DNA of 64,000 nt from Thermohalobacter berrensis (GTDB taxonomy: Bacteria; Bacillota; Clostridia; Tissierellales; Thermohalobacteraceae), in assembly GCF_003609645.1 (NCBI RefSeq), contig NZ_MCIB01000001.1, forward strand, positions 248,001 through 312,000, written 5' to 3'. The notes below the pieces were generated by a model. The model saw only the letters and a list, made by a program, of their open reading frames with translations, did not search any database and was not told the origin of the DNA. Positions 17,262 through 27,026 of the stretch are shown piece after piece (positions within the stretch are counted from its first letter, which is position 1; each line of letters opens with the position of its first letter). Both the position numbers and the translations under genes were made by a program.

Positions 17262-17836
17262 TTGACTTCCTCCACATTTATTATTTTTTCAATAAATTGA
17301 AATACCGAAAAAATAATAGAACAATAAATAAGTTTTTGATAGTTTAACTTTATTGTTATTAAAATAAGAATACAGGCAAAAATTAAAACCTCAATAACCC
17401 CATATTTTATAGCAAGATTCAAGCAATTAAAATATTTATCTTTATTGTAATCTATTAAATCATCTATAATTTGAAAAGTAACAATTATTAGTAAAGAACT
17501 TATCATTTCCATTAGTCCAATTAAAAAAATACCTATAAGTAAAATTATTAATGATTCTTGATATCCTTTTAATTTTAAAGTAAGTCTTCTATTAAAATCT
17601 CCGTACATTCCTACAATATATGAACTTAAAAACAGAGATGCAGAAAGCTTAACATTTATTAAACATGCAATGGCAAATATCAACAGTGAATAAGGAAGTA
17701 TTCCTTCCTTTGTCTTACTTATAAAATCTGTAAAGAGATTATTACTAGAATCTATATAATCATCCATTAATTTTATTATGAATGCATTTAACAAGACACA
17801 TAATAAATACTTGATACTATATAGAATTGATAACAA
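17252..17836 (-). CDS. Polytopic membrane protein with two DDxxD motifs
   Basis: 194 residues with about six predicted membrane helices. Two aspartate clusters, MDDYID near residue 24 and IDDLID near residue 122, occur at loop positions spaced like those of UbiA-type membrane prenyltransferases, which bind prenyl diphosphate-magnesium through such motifs. It is shorter than UbiA (about 290), so this is suggestive only. TTG start at 17836 after GAGGTG, overlapping the GTPase gene by 20 bases. Linked to spoVK and a small GTPase, it could act in the spore envelope. Confidence 0.7.
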   Translation of the reverse strand: MLSILYSIKYLLCVLLNAFIIKLMDDYIDSSNNLFTDFISKTKEGILPYSLLIFAIACLINVKLSASLFLSSYIVGMYGDFNRRLTLKLKGYQESLIILLIGIFLIGLMEMISSLLIIVTFQIIDDLIDYNKDKYFNCLNLAIKYGVIEVLIFACILILITIKLNYQKLIYCSIIFSVFQFIEKIINVEEVNWN

Positions 17837-18425
17837 ATTTTTTCACCTCATTAAATCCCTTTTTATAAAGTGCAGATATTGGGATTATTAGTACATTACT
17901 AAAATTTTCTTTTAAATAATCAACAGCTTCTTTAGTTTCTTTTATATCTATTTTATTTGCAAGTAAAACATATCCTGTTCTTGTACTTCCATATTTAATT
18001 ATCTGTCTATCTATTTCACTAATGAGCTCTTCAGGTCTATCTTTTATAGATTGACTTAAATCAATTATATGTATTAATATTGAACTATTTTGTATGTTTT
18101 CTAATGTTTGTACTATTGATTTTCGAATTTGCATATTTGGATGAATTCCATCACATAATCCACTTGAATCAATTATTTCCACTTTTTTGCTACCTTTATA
18201 TACAGGAATTTCTAAACTGATTGATTGAAGACATGTGGTTTTATATGCTTTGTTAGAGATAAGATTTTTTCTTGCAATATGCAATGAAAACTCTTTATTT
18301 AATATTTTTCCATCAGGATATTTAGATTTTATTAATATTTTACTTAGTCCAATGTAATCAGCAAAATTTATCATAAAAGTTGTTTTGCCTACATTTGTTC
18401 TACCAATAATTATTGCTTTCTTCAA
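17817..18425 (-). CDS. Small TRAFAC-class GTPase
   Basis: 202-residue stand-alone GTPase domain: G1 loop GRTNVGKT at residues 8-15, G3-like DSSG in IIDSSGLCDG, and G4 NKID in LANKID. It resembles the Era/EngB-like 50S-binding group but has no extra RNA-binding domain. TTG start at 18425 after GGAGGGG; this TTG overlaps the spoVK stop (TTGA), so translation is coupled. In Bacillus the GTPase HflX-like YnbA sits at the corresponding place next to spoVK, but this protein is half its size and not HflX. Function unknown. Confidence 0.78.
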   Translation of the reverse strand: MKKAIIIGRTNVGKTTFMINFADYIGLSKILIKSKYPDGKILNKEFSLHIARKNLISNKAYKTTCLQSISLEIPVYKGSKKVEIIDSSGLCDGIHPNMQIRKSIVQTLENIQNSSILIHIIDLSQSIKDRPEELISEIDRQIIKYGSTRTGYVLLANKIDIKETKEAVDYLKENFSNVLIIPISALYKKGFNEVKKFVINSI

Positions 18426-19369
18426 TATTTATCATCCCCTCCAATATCTTCTGCTCTTAACAAAAGTAAATCTTCTCTAGTAACATATTTTCTTTTTTGA
18501 AGCCTTACAGCTTGCTTTCTTATTGCTTTTTCAATAATGTTTCTTACAAGCCTAGCGTTTCCACTATTATATTCATAATTTTTATTTTTCAAAATAGTTT
18601 CTAGCTTTTTAATTGCTTTATTGCTTAATTTGTATTCTCTAGACTTAGCCATTATTTTTGCAATTTCAATTAATTCTTCTATAGTATAATCTTTAAAATC
18701 TATGTGTATAGGAAATCTTGATTTGAGTCCAGGATTAGTCCTAAGAAAAATATCCATTTCCTTTTCATATCCTGCTAAAATTAAGATTAATTTATCTTTA
18801 TTATCTTCCATTGACTTAACTAAAGCATCTATCGCTTCTTTTCCAAAGTCTTTTTCACCTCCCCTTGCAAGAGAATAGGCTTCATCAATAAAAAGAATTC
18901 CTCCTAGAGCTTTTTTAACTTGGCGTTTAACTTTTAATGCTGTATGACCTATATATTCACCAACTAGGTCTGCCCTTTCAATTTCTACTAAATGTCCTTT
19001 TTCCAATACACCAATTTTTTTAAATATTCTACCTAAAATTCTTGCTACTGTTGTCTTACCAGTTCCAGGATTGCCTCTAAAAATCATGTGTAAAACAATT
19101 GGTTCTGTTAATAAGTTATTCTTTTTTCTCTTTTCCTGTATTTCTATAAAAGCTATAATTTCTTTAACTAGTTTTTTCACATTTTTTAGTCCTACTAAAT
19201 TGTACAATTCAGCCATAATGTCTTCTAAAGTTTCATCATCCTCTTTTTGGGTATCATTACTCTTTATTTCTTTTTGACTTTTAGAAACAATATGATCAAA
19301 AGTTTCATTTAAACTAACCTTTCCTAGCTCATATAATGTTAAGATTTCTTTATATTTATTCTTATTCAT
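18422..19369 (-). CDS. spoVK: Stage V sporulation protein K, CbbX-type AAA+ ATPase
   Basis: 315-residue AAA+ protein of the CbbX/SpoVK family. An N-terminal linker of about 60 residues is followed by LVGLKNVKKLVKEI, Walker A GNPGTGKTT, Walker B ILFIDEAYSLA, sensor 1 region ILAGYEKEMD and the arginine-finger segment NPGLKSRFP. In Bacillus SpoVK is made in the mother cell and needed for spore maturation. The gene follows hfq as in Bacillus, separated by a terminator, so it has its own promoter between 19370 and 19430. It heads a four-gene coupled unit. Confidence 0.9.
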   Translation of the reverse strand: MNKNKYKEILTLYELGKVSLNETFDHIVSKSQKEIKSNDTQKEDDETLEDIMAELYNLVGLKNVKKLVKEIIAFIEIQEKRKKNNLLTEPIVLHMIFRGNPGTGKTTVARILGRIFKKIGVLEKGHLVEIERADLVGEYIGHTALKVKRQVKKALGGILFIDEAYSLARGGEKDFGKEAIDALVKSMEDNKDKLILILAGYEKEMDIFLRTNPGLKSRFPIHIDFKDYTIEELIEIAKIMAKSREYKLSNKAIKKLETILKNKNYEYNSGNARLVRNIIEKAIRKQAVRLQKRKYVTREDLLLLRAEDIGGDDKY

Positions 19370-19433
19370 ATTACCACCTCTTAAGAAGTTGCTATTACTA
19401 TAATATGCAAAAAATTAATAAAAAGATTAAAAA

Positions 19434-19456
19434 AACGCCCGCAAAATGCGGACGTT
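19434..19456 (-). terminator. hfq terminator
   Basis: Minus-strand stem AACGTCCGC / GCGGGCGTT with one mismatch and loop ATTTT, followed by seven T residues. Lies between hfq and spoVK. Confidence 0.9.
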
Positions 19457-19510
19457 GTTAATCTTTTACTTTTAACTATATGTATAACTACTTATCTAAT
19501 TAAATATTAT

Positions 19511-19753
19511 TTAGTTATCATCTTTAGTTTTCTTAGTCATAAATTCTAAATTACCTTTTGGTGATATTGTTGATACTGCATGTTTATATATAAGTTGCTG
19601 TTTACCATCTGTTTCAAGAACAATAGTATAATTGTCAAAACCTTTTACTAATCCCTTTAAATGATATCCATTTATTAGGTAAATACTAATTTCAATATCT
19701 TCCTTTCTTACTTTATTTAAAAAAGCATCCTGTAAATTAATATTATTTTTCAA
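19511..19753 (-). CDS. hfq: RNA-binding protein Hfq
   Basis: 80 residues from TTG at 19753: hexameric Sm-like RNA chaperone. Sm1 motif region ([22 protein letters not shown]) and Sm2 motif YKHAVSTI are intact; a short charged tail follows. An ATG at 19768 would add five residues encoded by the ribosome site itself (GGAGGGG) and has no site of its own, so the TTG giving [11 protein letters not shown], the usual Hfq beginning, is preferred. Follows miaA by 29 bases, the order conserved across bacteria. Likely mediates small-RNA regulation in this organism. Confidence 0.95.
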   Translation of the reverse strand: MKNNINLQDAFLNKVRKEDIEISIYLINGYHLKGLVKGFDNYTIVLETDGKQQLIYKHAVSTISPKGNLEFMTKKTKDDN

Positions 19754-19782
19754 ATTTATCCCCTCCATAATATATTTTTATT

Positions 19783-20742
19783 TTAAATATTAATTTTTTC
19801 TTTTACATATTTTATTATATATTCAGTTAATTCATTTTTATTATCAAAATCATCAACATTTATCCATTTTATTCTATTATCCCTTCTAAACCAAGTTAAT
19901 TGTCTTTTTGCAAATCTTCTAGTGTTTCTTTTAAGTATTCTTATAGCCTCTTCATAACTATACTCACCATTTAGATAACCAATTATTTCTTTATAACCTA
20001 ATCCTTTCATTGAAGTTAAATCTTCAGTATATCCCATTTTTAAAAGGTTTTTTACTTCATCAATTAGACCTTCTTCTACCATTATATCTACCCTTTTATT
20101 TATTCTTTTATAAAGTTTTTTCCTATCCATAGTTAAACACACCATTGCAATATTATATTCAGGATTAGGCTTTCTAAAATTATTGTAATAATGAGACATT
20201 GGTTTACCTGTTTCATAATATATTTCTAATGCTCTTACTATACGCTTAGTATCATTAACATGAATTCTTGAAGCTGATTTAGGATCAACTTCTTTTAACT
20301 TATTAAGAAGATATTGATTACCCTGTTCTTTTGCTAAGTTATAAAATTGCTTTCTTAATTGTAGGTTTGACCTAGCTTCAGTAAAATCTAAATCATACAC
20401 TAAAGAATTAATATATAAACCCGTACCCCCAACCACCATTGGTAATTTATTTCTTTTTAGAATTTTATCAATACACTTTTTGGTTCTACTTTGATAATCG
20501 GAAACAGAAAATTTTTCATCTGGATAAACTATATCTATCATATAATGTTTAATTCCTTCTTTTTCATCTTCTGTGATTTTAGCTGTTCCTATATTCATAT
20601 ATTTATATATTTGCATAGAATCAGCAGAAATTATTTCTGCATTAATTTTTTTTGCTATATCTATTGAAATAGCAGTTTTTCCAACAGCGGTTGGGCCGAT
20701 TAAAAGAAATAGAGGTTTTTTGTTTGTATTCAAAATTCTCAC
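19783..20742 (-). CDS. miaA: tRNA dimethylallyltransferase
   Basis: 319-residue MiaA, which adds a dimethylallyl group to N6 of A37 in tRNAs reading UNN codons; miaB at 25415-26749 then methylthiolates it. P-loop GPTAVGKTAIS, ISADSMQIYKYMNIGTAK, GGTGLYINSL, and KRQLTWFRRD near the C-terminus are all present. The GTG at 20742 lies three bases after the mutL stop; a TTG at 20733 is equally possible because the local GGGTGAG would suit it. Part of the mutS-mutL-miaA-hfq unit. Confidence 0.95.
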   Translation of the reverse strand: MRILNTNKKPLFLLIGPTAVGKTAISIDIAKKINAEIISADSMQIYKYMNIGTAKITEDEKEGIKHYMIDIVYPDEKFSVSDYQSRTKKCIDKILKRNKLPMVVGGTGLYINSLVYDLDFTEARSNLQLRKQFYNLAKEQGNQYLLNKLKEVDPKSASRIHVNDTKRIVRALEIYYETGKPMSHYYNNFRKPNPEYNIAMVCLTMDRKKLYKRINKRVDIMVEEGLIDEVKNLLKMGYTEDLTSMKGLGYKEIIGYLNGEYSYEEAIRILKRNTRRFAKRQLTWFRRDNRIKWINVDDFDNKNELTEYIIKYVKEKINI

Positions 20743-20745
20743 CCT

Positions 20746-22644
20746 TTACTGTATCCTTTTAAATTTTCTTTCTAGTTCATATTTACTCATTTTAATAATT
20801 ATAGGTCTTCCGTGTGGGCAAGTATATGGATTTTCACACTGTTTTAAATCTTGAATAAGCCTATCTATTTCAATTTCATCAATAAAATCCCCTGCTTTGA
20901 CAGCACTAGTACAAGCCATTTTCATAACCTTATCTATTTTTAACTCATAGTTATATTTAATATTTTCTTGAATTTTATCAAGCAATTCTAAGAACAATTT
21001 TTTAGAGTTAGGTTTACCTAAGATTGTAGGTACTCCTCTTAATGCAATTGAATTTACTCCAAACTCTTCTATTTCAAAACCTAGACTCTTAAACATTTCA
21101 ATATTCTCTAAAACTACTTCAACTTCACTATTTGTTAAATGTATAATTTCAGGAGCAAGAAGTTTTTGTACCATAACACTTTCATTTTCTAAATCTTTTT
21201 TTAATTTTTCATACATAATACGCTCGTGAGCGGCATGTTGATCTATTATGTAAAATAGATCATTATTTTTTTCTTCTGCAAGTATATAGGTATTAAACAA
21301 TCTACCTATTATATCTAATTTAGGTATTTTTGTATTTGTCTTATTGTTCTTTGAAAGTTTAAAACTGCTACTTTTTTCTTTAAAAAGATTTGAGTTACTT
21401 ATATTTCTATTCTTTTCTTTGAACATTGAATAATTACCACTTTTTTTATTTTTAAAACTTGTTGTATAATCTAAAATTTGTATATTTTTATTTTCTTGGT
21501 CTAATTCAATATAATCTACTTCTAATTCATCATCTTTCGGTGCTTCTTCTATATTTTTCGGTACTTCTTCTAATGAATCTACAAAATTAATTTGTTCTTC
21601 TTGAGAACCATTATCTTTGGACTTATTGTCTATATCAACCTCAGGTATTAAATTTTCCTTATTTATTAACTCTTCTACTATTGAGGTTAATACATTATCT
21701 AATGTTTTTTTATTTTTAAATCTAATTTCTATTTTGGTAGGATGAACATTTACATCTATTTCTCTAGGAGGTATATCAATATATAAAATTATAGCTGGGA
21801 ATCTATTATTAGGTATTAATGGTTTATATATTTTCTCAATTGTTTTAGTTAAAAAATCGCTTTTTACTATTCTACCATTAATATAGAAATATTGATGATT
21901 TCTATTGCCTCTTGTGTAGGAGGGTTTAGAAATAAATCCTTGTATCTTTAAATTCTCACCAATATAATCTAGTTTAAACAATGAATTAGCAAATTCTTTA
22001 CCAAAAATACTGTAAATAGTTGATATTCTATTATTATTCCCAGGTGTTTTCATAATTAATTTGTTGTTTTTTATAAACTTAAAAGATATATTTGGATTTC
22101 CTAAAGCCAATTTATTTACAATATCACTAATATATGAGCTTTCAACAGAATCACTTTTCAAGAATTTTTTTCTAGCAGGTGTATTATAAAATAAATTTTT
22201 TACAATAATAGTAGTACCTTGGGGACATCCAACCTCTTTGTTTTCAACTATTTTTCCACCCATTACCATAACTTGATTTCCTACTACACTATTTGTAGTC
22301 TTGGTTATAAGTTGAAGTTGTGATACAGCAGAAATACTTGATAAAGCTTCACCCCTGAAACCTAAAGAAGTAATATTATCTAGGTCTTCAGCTTTATTTA
22401 TTTTACTAGTTGAATGTCTTAAAAAAGCTATATTTATATCATTCTTTTCTATACCTATTCCATTATCAGTTACACGAATATATTTCTTACCACCTTTTTT
22501 TATTTCTACAGTTATAGAAGTTGAACCTGCATCAATAGAATTTTCAACAAGTTCTTTAACTACAGATGCAGGCCTTTCGACTACTTCACCAGCTGAAATT
22601 TTATTTATAGTCTCTTCATCTAATAACTTAATTTTATTCACCAT
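20746..22644 (-). CDS. mutL: DNA mismatch repair protein MutL
   Basis: 632-residue MutL. N-terminal GHKL ATPase: LVENSIDAGS, DNGIGI, GFRGEAL, and the STSK loop. A poorly conserved Asn/Lys-rich linker runs about 340-440. The C-terminal domain has the endonuclease motif DQHAAHERIMYE and the zinc-site segment CPHGRP, so this is a nicking MutL as in most bacteria lacking MutH. AGGTGAT precedes the ATG. It lies 10 bases after mutS. Confidence 0.96.
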   Translation of the reverse strand: MVNKIKLLDEETINKISAGEVVERPASVVKELVENSIDAGSTSITVEIKKGGKKYIRVTDNGIGIEKNDINIAFLRHSTSKINKAEDLDNITSLGFRGEALSSISAVSQLQLITKTTNSVVGNQVMVMGGKIVENKEVGCPQGTTIIVKNLFYNTPARKKFLKSDSVESSYISDIVNKLALGNPNISFKFIKNNKLIMKTPGNNNRISTIYSIFGKEFANSLFKLDYIGENLKIQGFISKPSYTRGNRNHQYFYINGRIVKSDFLTKTIEKIYKPLIPNNRFPAIILYIDIPPREIDVNVHPTKIEIRFKNKKTLDNVLTSIVEELINKENLIPEVDIDNKSKDNGSQEEQINFVDSLEEVPKNIEEAPKDDELEVDYIELDQENKNIQILDYTTSFKNKKSGNYSMFKEKNRNISNSNLFKEKSSSFKLSKNNKTNTKIPKLDIIGRLFNTYILAEEKNNDLFYIIDQHAAHERIMYEKLKKDLENESVMVQKLLAPEIIHLTNSEVEVVLENIEMFKSLGFEIEEFGVNSIALRGVPTILGKPNSKKLFLELLDKIQENIKYNYELKIDKVMKMACTSAVKAGDFIDEIEIDRLIQDLKQCENPYTCPHGRPIIIKMSKYELERKFKRIQ

Positions 22645-22654
22645 GTTAAATCAC

Positions 22655-25315
22655 CTACATTTTTTTGGCTTCCTTAGATAACTCGTATAATAAATTAATT
22701 GCATCTAAAGGTGTAATTTGCATCATATCAATTGATTTTAGTTTATCAATAATCTGACTTTCTTTTATACTAAATAAATCTAACTGATGATTATTATTTT
22801 TTTCTCCAATTGTTTCATTTGTCTTACTTTCTTCATAGGTATTACTTTTGGTAATAGCAACACTATTTTTTGCAATATCTCTATCTTCTAATTCACTTAG
22901 TATTTCATGGGCTCTTCTGATAACTTCATGAGGCACACCTGCTAACTTAGCAACTTCTATTCCATAGCTTCTGTCAGCTCCACCTTTATCTATTTTGCGT
23001 AGGAATATTATGTCGTCACCTTTTTCTTTAACTAATATGTTATAATTTTTAATGCCTTCAATTTTACCTTCTAATTCAGTTAATTCGTGGTAATGAGTTG
23101 CAAACAAGGTTTTAGCTCCAACTTTATTCTTATCGCTTATATACTCAACAACAGCCCAAGCAATACTTAACCCGTCAAAGGTACTAGTACCTCTTCCAAT
23201 CTCATCTAATATTAATAGACTATTATTTGTTGCATTGTTAAGGATATTAGCTACTTCACTCATCTCCACCATAAAAGTACTTTGACCTTGTGATAAATCA
23301 TCTGAAGCACCTACCCTTGTAAAAATCCTATCGACGATTCCAATATTAGCCTCATCTGCAGGAACAAAACTACCTATTTGGGCCATTAATGTAATTAATG
23401 CTACTTGCCTCATATAAGTCGATTTACCTGCCATATTTGGTCCAGTAATAATTGCTATTCTATTTTGATTATTGTCTAAATGTGTATCATTTGGTATAAA
23501 CAATTCATTTTCTAGCATTTTTTCTACAACAGGATGTCTACCATTCTTAATTTTAATAATACCTTTATTGTTTAGCCTTGGACGAACAAAATTATTTTTA
23601 AATGCAACCTGTGCTAAAGAATTTAAGGCGTCTATAGTTGATACAATTTTTGCTGCCTTCTGTATTCTTTTTACTTCTTGACGGATTGTATTTCTTATTT
23701 CTACAAATAGATCGTATTCAAGTTTCATACTTTTTTCTTCTGCTCCTAATATTTTAGCTTCCATTTCTTTAAGTTCAGGTGTAATATATCTTTCTGAATT
23801 TGCTAAGGTTTGTTTTCTTATATAGTTGTCAGGCACATATTTAATATTTGATTTTGTTACCTCAATATAATATCCAAATACTTTATTAAAGCCAATTTTT
23901 AAAGATTTTATTCCTGTTCTTTCTTTTTCTCTTTTCTCTAATTTTGAAAGCCATTCTTTCCCCTTAGTCATTGCTTCTCTAAGTTCAAATAATTCTTTAT
24001 TATACTCACTTTTTATTATGTTTCCTTCTTTAACTGTTAAAGGAGGGTCTTCAATTACAGATTTTTCAATAAGTTCATAAATGTCATTAAGAGTATCTAA
24101 GTTTTTTGCTAATTTAGTTAATTGTTTAGAATTAGTAGTAAGTAAAATTGATTTTAATTTAGGGAAAACTTTAATAGAATTTTTTAATGATAGAAGATCT
24201 CTAGCATTACAGTTTCCATAAACAATTTTTCCCATTAGTCTTTCTATGTCATAAACACTGGTTAATAGTTTCTTGATATCATCAATAAGTAAAATATTAT
24301 TAATTAATTCTTCTACTGACTCTAACCTTTCGTTTATTTTTTCTATATTTATTAATGGTTCTTCGATCCATCTTTTTAATAGTCTACCACCCATTGCAGT
24401 AGAAGTTTTGTCAAGTAACCAAAAAAGTGAGCCTTTTTTGCTTTTTCCCCTTATAGTTTCAGTAAGTTCTAAGTTTCTTCTTGTATTCATATCTAATACC
24501 ATGAACTTATTAATTGAATATGTAGTGATATTATTTAAGTGATTTAATGACACTTTTTGAGTTTCATTTAAATATTCGATTAATGCACCTGTTGAAGCAA
24601 TACTATATTTTTTATTTTTAAACCCGTATCCTTCTAAAGTTACTACAGACATTTGAGTTTTTATTTTTTGTTCTGCAGTAGATAATTCAAAAGCCCATTC
24701 ATCAAATTTATCTATTACTGTATTAAATCTTTTTCTTATACTGTTAGTTAAATCTTCATTATTATATAAAAATTCATTTACTATAATTTCATTAGGTCTA
24801 ATTTTGGCTAATTCATCAAATAATATCCTTTCTATTTTCTTTTCATTTCCAATTATCTGTGTAGTATACAAGTCACCAATAGAAACATCTACATATGTTA
24901 TTCCAATACCGTCTTTATCCATATATATACAACAAAGATAATTATTACTCTTTTCATCCAACACCTTATCATCAGTTATTGTGCCTGGTGTTATTATCCT
25001 AACTACATCACGTTTAACAATACCTTTTGATTGGGAAGCATCTTCAATTTGTTCACAAATAGCTACTCTATAACCTTTTTCAACTAATTTTGCAATATAA
25101 GAATCAGCAGAGTGATAGGGAACTCCACACATTGGAGCTCTTTCTTTTTTTCCACAATCTCTACCAGTTAGCGTTATTTCTAATTCTTTAGAGGCTATTA
25201 TAGCATCATCAAAAAACATTTCATAAAAATCACCTAATCTAAAAAATAAAATTGAATCTTTGTGTTTTTCTTTGATTTTCATATATTGTTTCATCATTGG
25301 TGTTAATTTACCCAA
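22655..25315 (-). CDS. mutS: DNA mismatch repair protein MutS
   Basis: 886-residue MutS1. The mismatch-binding wedge FFRLGDFYEMF is near residue 25, the ATPase Walker A GPNMAGKST is around residue 620, followed by DDLSQGQSTFMVEM, LILDEIGRGTSTFDG and THYHEL. The C-terminal tail includes QLDLFS, which resembles a beta-clamp binding motif, and a terminal helical dimerisation segment. Start is TTG at 25315 after GGAGGG; no upstream alternative is needed because the usual KLTPMMKQY start is reached at once. Confidence 0.97.
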   Translation of the reverse strand: MGKLTPMMKQYMKIKEKHKDSILFFRLGDFYEMFFDDAIIASKELEITLTGRDCGKKERAPMCGVPYHSADSYIAKLVEKGYRVAICEQIEDASQSKGIVKRDVVRIITPGTITDDKVLDEKSNNYLCCIYMDKDGIGITYVDVSIGDLYTTQIIGNEKKIERILFDELAKIRPNEIIVNEFLYNNEDLTNSIRKRFNTVIDKFDEWAFELSTAEQKIKTQMSVVTLEGYGFKNKKYSIASTGALIEYLNETQKVSLNHLNNITTYSINKFMVLDMNTRRNLELTETIRGKSKKGSLFWLLDKTSTAMGGRLLKRWIEEPLINIEKINERLESVEELINNILLIDDIKKLLTSVYDIERLMGKIVYGNCNARDLLSLKNSIKVFPKLKSILLTTNSKQLTKLAKNLDTLNDIYELIEKSVIEDPPLTVKEGNIIKSEYNKELFELREAMTKGKEWLSKLEKREKERTGIKSLKIGFNKVFGYYIEVTKSNIKYVPDNYIRKQTLANSERYITPELKEMEAKILGAEEKSMKLEYDLFVEIRNTIRQEVKRIQKAAKIVSTIDALNSLAQVAFKNNFVRPRLNNKGIIKIKNGRHPVVEKMLENELFIPNDTHLDNNQNRIAIITGPNMAGKSTYMRQVALITLMAQIGSFVPADEANIGIVDRIFTRVGASDDLSQGQSTFMVEMSEVANILNNATNNSLLILDEIGRGTSTFDGLSIAWAVVEYISDKNKVGAKTLFATHYHELTELEGKIEGIKNYNILVKEKGDDIIFLRKIDKGGADRSYGIEVAKLAGVPHEVIRRAHEILSELEDRDIAKNSVAITKSNTYEESKTNETIGEKNNNHQLDLFSIKESQIIDKLKSIDMMQITPLDAINLLYELSKEAKKM

Positions 25316-25381
25316 TAGAATTCCCTCCAGTTATCTTAGTGCATTATATATATAGTATATCATAATAAAATCTGCAAATAG

Positions 25382-25409
25382 AATAGGCTAAGGGTATCCT
25401 TAGCCTATT
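25382..25409 (-). terminator. miaB terminator
   Basis: Twelve-base stem AATAGGCTAAGG (25382-25393) and complement (25398-25409), loop of four. The minus-strand tail is only moderately T-rich, so partial read-through to mutS is possible. Confidence 0.65.
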
Positions 25410-25414
25410 TAACA

Positions 25415-26749
25415 TTAGTTTTCCTCTACTAAAACTCCTTCTAGAGTCCAAGTTTTAGGATTTGTTATCTTAACAGTAACAATATTTCCAACTAAACTTT
25501 TATCGCCTTTGAAATGAACAACTTTATTTGTCCTAGTTCTTCCAGTTAATTTAGTATCATCAGCTTTACTTACTTCTTCTACTAGCACTTTTATTTCCTT
25601 ATCTTTTAACTTTTTATTAATTTCTAAACTTATTGGATATAAAGTATCAAGAAGTTTTTGGAATCTTTTATGCTTAATATCATCAGGTATTTGATTTTCC
25701 ATTTTTGCTGCTGGTGTCCCCTTTCTAATTGAATAGATAAATGTAAAGGCTGAGTCAAATCTTACCTTTTTTACTACATCTAAAGTATCTTTAAAGTCTT
25801 CTTCAGTTTCACCTGGAAAACCTACGATTATGTCAGTAGTAATGGCTACACCTGGAATTTCTTTTTTTATTTTTTCAGCTAATTCTAAGTATTGTTCTTT
25901 TGTATATTTTCTATTCATCTTTTTCAAAATATTATTACTTCCTGCTTGAAATGGCAGATGTATATGTTCACATACTTTTTCACAATCCCTAATAGTGTAA
26001 ATCAACTCATCTGATAAATCTTTCGGATGTGATGTTGTAAATCTAATCCTTTCAATACCATCTATTTCATTAACCATTCTTAATAACTTAGCAAATGTTA
26101 TTTTATTTTCTAAAGTCTTTCCGTATGAGTTTACATTTTGTCCTAATAGTGTAACCTCTTTGCATCCTTGTTTTGCTAATTGTTCTATTTCCTTAAGTAT
26201 ATTATCTGGATGTCTACTCCTTTCTCTACCCCTAGTATAAGGTACAATACAATAAGTACAAAAATTATTACATCCATGCATTACATTAACAAAGGCCTTA
26301 AAACCGAACTTCCTCCTAACAGGAACATCTTCAACAATGTCTCCAGCTTCTTCCCATACATCTATTACCATTCCTGGATTTTGCTTATGGTTAGCTATAA
26401 GCTCTGGAAGCTTGTGTATATTATGAGTACCAAATACAATGTCAACATGACTATATTTCTCTTTGATTAAATCTCTTATTTCTTTCTTTTGAGTCATACA
26501 TCCACATACTGCTATTATTAAATCTGGCTTTTTCTTTTTCAATGTTTTTAAATGTCCTAGATTACCATAAACTTTAAGTTCAGCATTTTTCCTAACAAGG
26601 CAAGTGTTATATATTATTAAATCAGCTTCCTTTTCATTGCTTGTACTTTCATAACCCATAGTTTCTAACATACCAGCCATTTTTTCAGAATCATGTTCAT
26701 TCATCTGACAACCCCAGGTTGATATGAGGTATTTACTTTTGCTACTCAA
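25415..26749 (-). CDS. miaB: tRNA-2-methylthio-N6-dimethylallyladenosine synthase
   Basis: 444-residue radical SAM methylthiotransferase acting on i6A37 of tRNA. N-terminal MTTase domain with three cysteines ([21 protein letters not shown]), the radical SAM cluster [15 protein letters not shown], and a C-terminal TRAM RNA-binding domain. TTG start at 26749 with AGGAGGAAG. Adjacent to mutS as in Bacillus, where ymcA and cotE intervene; those are missing here. Works downstream of MiaA. Confidence 0.96.
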   Translation of the reverse strand: MSSKSKYLISTWGCQMNEHDSEKMAGMLETMGYESTSNEKEADLIIYNTCLVRKNAELKVYGNLGHLKTLKKKKPDLIIAVCGCMTQKKEIRDLIKEKYSHVDIVFGTHNIHKLPELIANHKQNPGMVIDVWEEAGDIVEDVPVRRKFGFKAFVNVMHGCNNFCTYCIVPYTRGRERSRHPDNILKEIEQLAKQGCKEVTLLGQNVNSYGKTLENKITFAKLLRMVNEIDGIERIRFTTSHPKDLSDELIYTIRDCEKVCEHIHLPFQAGSNNILKKMNRKYTKEQYLELAEKIKKEIPGVAITTDIIVGFPGETEEDFKDTLDVVKKVRFDSAFTFIYSIRKGTPAAKMENQIPDDIKHKRFQKLLDTLYPISLEINKKLKDKEIKVLVEEVSKADDTKLTGRTRTNKVVHFKGDKSLVGNIVTVKITNPKTWTLEGVLVEEN

Positions 26750-27026
26750 TTTACTTCCTCCTCTGGTAAGTTTATAATCTCTTATAACTACAGTAATAAT
26801 TATAACCTTTTCAATTAACCATTATTATAACATAATAATTTTGTTTATAAAAGGTTTTAAAAGTAGAGTTTTAAACCAACAATAATTATACCTATACAAA
26901 AAATTACATATCTATTCTATGCTTTAAGCTAATTTTATGATATTATATAAATGGAAAGGTTTTCAATAACGATTATTTTTTTAATATTAGCTTTTTTCAA
27001 AATATTAAGATAAGGAGGACTTTATT

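Noticed and set aside
19385-19430. CATATTATA upstream of spoVK as a sigma-E or sigma-K -10 element
   Set aside because: No convincing -35 element at the right spacing, so the sporulation promoter cannot be assigned.
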